From Tanypteryx hageni (taxonomy: Eukaryota > Arthropoda > Insecta > Odonata > Petaluridae): a stretch of 64,000 nucleotides of DNA. Below are positions 59,356 to 64,000 of this stretch, piece by piece (position 1 is the stretch's first letter; each line of letters begins with the position of its first letter). The notes under the pieces were generated by a model. It saw nothing but the letters and a program-made list of their open reading frames with translations, was not told the origin of the DNA and did not search any database. The stretch covers positions 54,325,738-54,389,737 of the forward strand of contig CM054115.1 in the NCBI GenBank assembly GCA_028673005.1, read 5' to 3'. The position numbers and the translations under genes are program-made.

Positions 59356-60352
59356 ACTTCCTACTGGTGATGAGCATTGTCGTTCTTTTTGTGGATTCGT
59401 TCCTTTTCGTTTCGTTCCGGCTGCACTGCACTGGGTAATTGCTATGCAACTAAATTAAATAAGATAGTGTTTAGTTTCATTCTGAAAAACATTCCGAAAA
59501 CATCTTCCAAATTCCACTTCTTTTGCGTTCCATTTATTGGTATGAAGCAGAAAAATTACTTTTTCCAGCAAGGCCAAAGCAATTCTTTTCGTCGCTCATA
59601 TCCCTGCTATATTTTCTCTCTCTCTCTCGTTTCAAATGGTAAAAAAAACTTGGGTGGAAGAATTTAAAAAATTTTAGAATTAAAATTAATTCATAATAAA
59701 TTATTATATTATTAAAATTAAGAAATTAAAGAGTTTTGTGGAAGAATGGTAAAAATCTTTGACGATATATTTTTCCTACAAACTACTAAGTATTATAAAA
59801 TTATTACGAATTATGTTGTAAGTGTGGTTGTTTCTCGTCTATTAATATCCCATGCACCCATAATATCTCTTTATACAGAATCATTTAGAAATAAAGAAGT
59901 CAAATCTTGCAATCCCAATAAACAATAAAAAACATTTCGTTGCGCTGCGAAAAGAAGAGATAGAGAGAGATCACTCCGGTACGAAATACACTTCTGCGCA
60001 TGTCCGATTTCGTTCATCCAACTCCGGAACGAAATTCTCTGGCAAGGAGAGACTACGGACTGTAACCCACAGATTCGGTTCATCTACTACCAGAGGAGAA
60101 TTTAGGTCAACATAAGAATACCTTTTCGGAATTTCGGGCCTGTGGCTTTTAGTTTAAGAGAAATAATTGTGAGTCCGAGGAACGAAATTTCCGAATCCGA
60201 GTGGAGTCTGAGGAACCAATGAGTCCGGAAAGAAATCCTCCGAGTCCGTAGAACGAGATTTTTCAAGGCCGTGGCTTAGTACCTGCTGGTTCCGGCGCTG
60301 GATTCGTTCCGTTGGAACGAAACCTTCCGGAACGACACAACACTACTTCCTA
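59356..60352. mobile_element. hAT element with 8-bp target duplication
   Basis: The element is 59364-60344 (981 bp), flanked by perfect ACTTCCTA duplications (59356-59363 and 60345-60352). The right end on the minus strand is AGTGTTGTGTCGTTCCGGAA; the left is a decayed CTGGTGATGAGCATTGTCGTTC-like counterpart. TTCGTTCC/GGAACGAA motifs recur near both ends (59386-59422; 60178-60338). No transposase frame, so non-autonomous. Confidence 0.7.
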
Positions 60353-61689
60353 TCACCTTGCCCTTACGTTTCTTCCCTTCCTCTTAAACTCCCAAATATC
60401 TCATCCTTTCCTGCCATTCATGCCGCACTCAGCCTCCCCGTCTCGCTCTCAGTTCTCTCCCCATCCCTCCATTAGCATTCACTCTCCTCCCTCCGTCGCC
60501 CCATGGCCGCAACCTCCGGGACGTCTGGCATACATCCCTTAGCAACGCGGTGAACCTCCTCGTCTCCTTTTCATACCCAGCCACTCCGCACACGCCTTAT
60601 TGGATCTGCGGTCGACTCTTGGGTGTGAATGGGAAGCATGTTTCGGTCGGAGGAAGGAAAGAGATTTATGGCGACGAAATAGAAATGGTAACCTTTCACG
60701 TCTCTTTTGTTCAAGTCTCCGCAAATCTTTCTCTTTCCTGCATTAAATTCTCTCACTTTCAGAATAAGATGATTTCGAAGTAATAAAGCGGGGGATGTTT
60801 TATTTTTCTTTTTTCCATTGCTATTCTGACCCCACGTGTATGTACACTCATTTCCAAAAGTTTTCCATTAATTTGAGCGGCGTCGATTTCGCGGCAGACT
60901 GAATTTTAACTTCCTATCTACGTGAATACTATGTCAGTCTGTGAATATGTATTCCTGTCCTGACGCCACCTCAGCCTTCAGGGTGCATCATTGTATAAAA
61001 TATGACATTCTTGCATATTGACCGGGGTTAACAAACATTATTCTGCGTCTTGGGCGATCGTTTGAGCGTACTATTATAATTCGCCGTTGTTACTTAACAG
61101 TCATTCTTGCATCGTGATGAAAGAGTAAGCAGGCTCGTGGAATTATTTTTTTGTCCAAGTGTGGGGTTGTTGGGGGAGGGCTGAAGAAAACTCGCTGCGT
61201 AATTAATTCTAATAGTAGAAGTACAAGTGGATTTACGAATTTTGAATCGACGATTTCATCGGGTATATCAAATTCCTTGGTTCGATAGTATTTGTTCATT
61301 AACGGAAAGAGCGATAGTTACAAGGCACAACTCTCAAAAGCAGTCGAAATATAAGAGTTTAATAAAAGTAAAAAAAACATTTTCAGTTTCTTCTTCCATG
61401 ACTTGCTACTTTATAGCATTCTCCGTATGTTCCACGTTATACACCGACGTAAGAAGTCGGTTTGACTGACGGAATGCATGAGATTGTAATGCGGTATATG
61501 TTTTTTATAATTCATCCAGTTAAATTGTTGTTGCAGCCATCATCATTTTGTTTCACTTCGTTATTAAGTGAACCTCATTTTCACAGACGAGTCGTAGGTA
61601 ATTGCAGGATAAATCAATCTCCGAACTATGTGTGACTGCTCGGTTAAACATGCAGATTTTCGACTGGCTTCCCAAAAGTTTTTGCTGGC
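60353..61689. other. No gene; CT-rich and GC-rich patch at 60.35-60.70 kb
   Basis: 60353-60500 is C/T-rich and 60500-60640 is GC-richer. Overlapping short frames only. The rest is AT-rich. Confidence 0.45.
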
Positions 61690-61889
61690 ACCACTAGATT
61701 GTTTAATTAATTTACGACGAAGGTATTACGTGAACATACAGATTATATTACAACTATTCGAGTAAGGTCTGTTTTATGTAATAGTCGATTGTATTATTCA
61801 TTACAATTGATAATGAAAATAGTCGGTGAACCTAAATTTCGATATTTCCTTGGCATCAGTACGGGAATTTCAGTTCGTAGACATAATCA
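61690..61889 (+). repeat. R4 copy c, left part
   Basis: Ends GATATTTCCTTGGCATCAGT and TTTCAGTTCGTAGACATAAT, matching 59070-59135 in copy b. Interrupted here by two Helitron-like units; resumes at 63655. Confidence 0.65.
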
Positions 61890-62659
61890 TTATATATCGA
61901 CGACTCTTACAGAGGAGGATATAACATATAGGAGGATACTAATGTTTAGGCACTTCCAGATGTGCTGGAGATTCGAATTTTTTTTCTTAGGTAGGAGTTT
62001 GTGCAAAACCGACTAGAAAAAAACGAAAATCATGAAAAAGTGCAACAATGCGGCCGCTAAAAATTCGCAATTGTTTAATCAAATTTTCAGGGTTTAGGCA
62101 TTTCCGAATGGGCTACGGAGCTGAAATTTATTTTATAAATAGAATTCTCAAAAAAAACGAAATAGAGATTATACAAATTTTGATATTTTAATTTTTTTGG
62201 CAGTTAAAAATTCTTAAAGTTTAAACAAATAGATAACTGTTTAGGTACTACGGGATGAGCTAGGAAGCTGAAATTTTCAAATTATTTACAGAGTAGTAAA
62301 TTTGCACAAATTTACAATTCAATTTTACCATATATGAATTGCGGTGGCCGTTAAAAATTATTTAAATTTAAACAATTAGAAAAATATTATTTTACTTATA
62401 GAAGTGCTACAACTATAAAATTTTTCTAAAATGTGTAGCATTAGTACCTTATAATGAAGAAAGTGTAAAAATTTTAAAACTGCAACATTTGGGGATTGTT
62501 TTAAACTATTATTTTTACATGTGGGAAAAACGAAAATCGCTGCGGAGGTGAAATCTTTAGAATTAATAGAATATTTGTAATGATGAAATATCTGTCTGAA
62601 AAATGAATGTTTTTCAAGGTGAGATGAAATGCTTGCAGTATGCAAGCACTAACTACTAG
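61890..62659 (+). mobile_element. Complete non-autonomous Helitron-like unit
   Basis: The 5' end is TATATATCGACGACTCTTAC with AGAGGAGGATATAAC. Body modules have AGCTG-type anchors near 61962, 62118, 62256 and 62404. The 3' hairpin GCTTGCAGTATGCAAGC is at 62631-62647 and CTAG at 62656-62659, followed by T. No coding capacity. Confidence 0.75.
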
Positions 62660-62731
62660 TATGTTATATCCTCCTCCTCCTCCTCCTCCTCCTCTGTAAG
62701 GAACGTCTATATATAATGATAACATATAACA
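62660..62731 (-). repeat. Inverted Helitron-like 5' end with expanded GGA repeat
   Basis: On the minus strand: TATATAGACGTTCCTTACAG followed by eight or so GGA units and ATATAAC. The plus-strand TCC repeat is 62669-62693. Other copies have two to four GGA units. Confidence 0.75.
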
Positions 62732-63654
62732 GGAGGATACTAATGTCCAGCCCAAACTACAAGAGCTAGAAAGCTGAAAGTTTTAGTTTTTGTAGATATG
62801 ATGAAGAAATCTTCAGATAAAATGAGACTTCTTACCTAAGTTACATGAGTTCGACTCCAGAAATTCCGAAAGTTGCGTTTTTTCCCATAAGAAAAGCATT
62901 GCGCCATTTTTGTAAATTAATTATGGGCACTTGCCGGTAAGCTAGAAAGACGAAATTTTAAGTGTTGCTAAATGGCCGCAATATCTATTGAGAATTTTTG
63001 TTACTTTTGCTTACAGTGTCTTGGGTTCGACTCCAGAGACCCCGGTATATCTCCCATAAGTTAGCATGGGAAAACGCAATCCAGTGTTTAGACCAATCTA
63101 ATAAGTTTAGGAAGCTGAAATTTTGCAAGATTATAGACCTTTTCTCATAACCAACTATAAAAATCGAAAATTTTAAAATTGTAAATTTTAGGGGTTGTTT
63201 AAACCCCACTTGAACATTAAAGTTTAATAATTTTTTGGGTACTACGGGATCAGCTAGGAAGCTGCAATTTTCAAATTATTTACAGAACAGTGCAATTGCA
63301 CAAATAAACATTTCAATCTCTCCATATGTATATTGCGGCAACCGTTAAAAATGTTTAAATTTTAAACAATAATAAAAATATTATTTTACTTCTAGAAGTC
63401 CTACAACTTTAAAATTTTGCTGAAAAGTGTAGCATTAGTACCCTATAATGGAGAAAGTGTAAAATGTTTAAAATTGCAACATTTGGGGATTGTTTTAAGC
63501 TATTATTTTTACATGTGGGAAAAACGAAAATCGCTGCGGAAGTGAAATCTTTAGAATTAATAGAATATTTGTAATGATGAAATATCTGTCTGAAAAATGA
63601 ATGTTTTTTCAAGGTGAGATGAAATGCTTGCAGTATGCAAGCACCTTCTACTAG
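62732..63654 (+). mobile_element. Variant Helitron-like unit
   Basis: Begins GGAGGATACTAATGTCCAGC and ends with the family hairpin (63626-63642) and CTAG (63651-63654), followed by A rather than T. The first 450 bases differ from the other units and hold two repeats of a block with GGGTTCGACTCCAGA-like sequence (about 62847 and 63027). The last 420 bases match the family. Confidence 0.7.
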
Positions 63655-63905
63655 AATTAAGATATTAATATTTTCTTTTTTGACATGATTATATAAATCG
63701 TACAGAACGCCTATGCTCGGATGTTTGCACTCATGATGTGTGCATCTTTCCACTCTTCATTACTTATTTCACACGTAGTAATGGGAAAGTATCGTTTTAA
63801 TGAAAAAAATCGATTTCGAGATTTCAACGGAAATACACGTTTTGAAGCCCCTGAACTAGTTTTCACCATTTTCTCTATGATTTATATGTGTGTTTGTATG
63901 TGATA
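63655..63905 (+). repeat. R4 copy c, right part, running into R3
   Basis: 63655-63760 resumes R4 (TTTTTTGACATGATTATATA, ATGATGTGTGCATCTTTCC). From about 63780 it is R3 (AAAATCGATTTCGAGATTTC, GGAAATACACGTTTTGAAG). R3 and R4 may thus be parts of one larger repeat. Confidence 0.65.
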
Positions 63906-64000
63906 GAAATATTATGGGTTCTCTAACTGAAAAATTATTAATCTTATATTAATGCTCCTAGAGAAATAGAGATCAGAATGTCTAGCAGAGGATGTATTGG

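Overview
This is AT-rich, intergenic or intronic-looking DNA from an animal nucleus. The repeats (tRNA-derived SINE, hAT, Tigger/pogo and Helitron elements, non-LTR retrotransposon fragments, microsatellites) and the coding remnants look like an arthropod, most likely an insect with a repeat-rich genome. I cannot name the species. No exon of an ordinary host gene is convincing. Every coding region I can support belongs to, or comes from, a mobile element, and all but one are clearly decayed.

Layout. 1-1.08 kb is featureless, then a SINE (1084-1277). A hAT element with a perfect 8-bp target duplication (1414-4299) carries inside it a decayed copy of an orphan gene (1876-3540). 5.9-6.6 kb holds a dispersed repeat (R4) and a hAT-like insert. 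7.0-8.9 kb is a nest of Helitron-like units, two of them facing each other as a long palindrome. 10.2-11.4 kb is purine-rich with GC-rich parts. 13.3-13.9 kb is a Tigger-type MITE. 14.4-15.96 kb holds repeat R2 split by an internally deleted hAT (14937-15660). 16.5-17.8 kb has further hAT ends, repeat R3 and a diverged 337-bp tandem duplication. R2 recurs at 20.1-20.8 and 23.1-23.8 kb, with a foldback element at 21.9-22.1 kb and a complete Helitron-like unit at 23980-24728. 25-33 kb has GC-rich islands, pyrimidine tracts and a LINE endonuclease remnant (29.4-29.7 kb). 33.5-35.5 kb is a broken Tigger transposase. 37.3-38.9 and 46.0-47.4 kb are 5'-truncated LINE reverse transcriptases on the minus strand. 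49.3-51.4 kb is a foldback-like element with a 17-bp direct repeat at its ends. 51.8-54.0 kb is a broken ZMYM1/THAP0-like hAT transposase. 55.4-57.9 kb is the near-intact second copy of the orphan gene. 59.36-60.34 kb is another hAT with a target duplication. 61.7-63.9 kb is R4/R3 split by two Helitron-like units.

The most interesting object is the orphan gene at 55.7-57.4 kb. It encodes a roughly 570-residue protein with N-terminal Cys clusters, and a related broken copy lies at 1.9-3.5 kb. By eye, the DNA on its two sides forms degenerate inverted repeats about 130-145 bp long, and similar flanks surround the other copy. Together with conserved acidic residues and a C-x2-C-x-W/H-W block, this suggests that the family is a terminal-inverted-repeat transposon whose protein is a divergent, apparently uncharacterised transposase. 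This is inference and needs alignment and structure tests.

The window also gives internal evidence on insertion history: paralogous empty sites for the hAT in R2 and for the Helitron pair in R4, and target duplications on several hATs. All positions and alignments were made by eye, so the ends of diverged repeats may be off by tens of bases.
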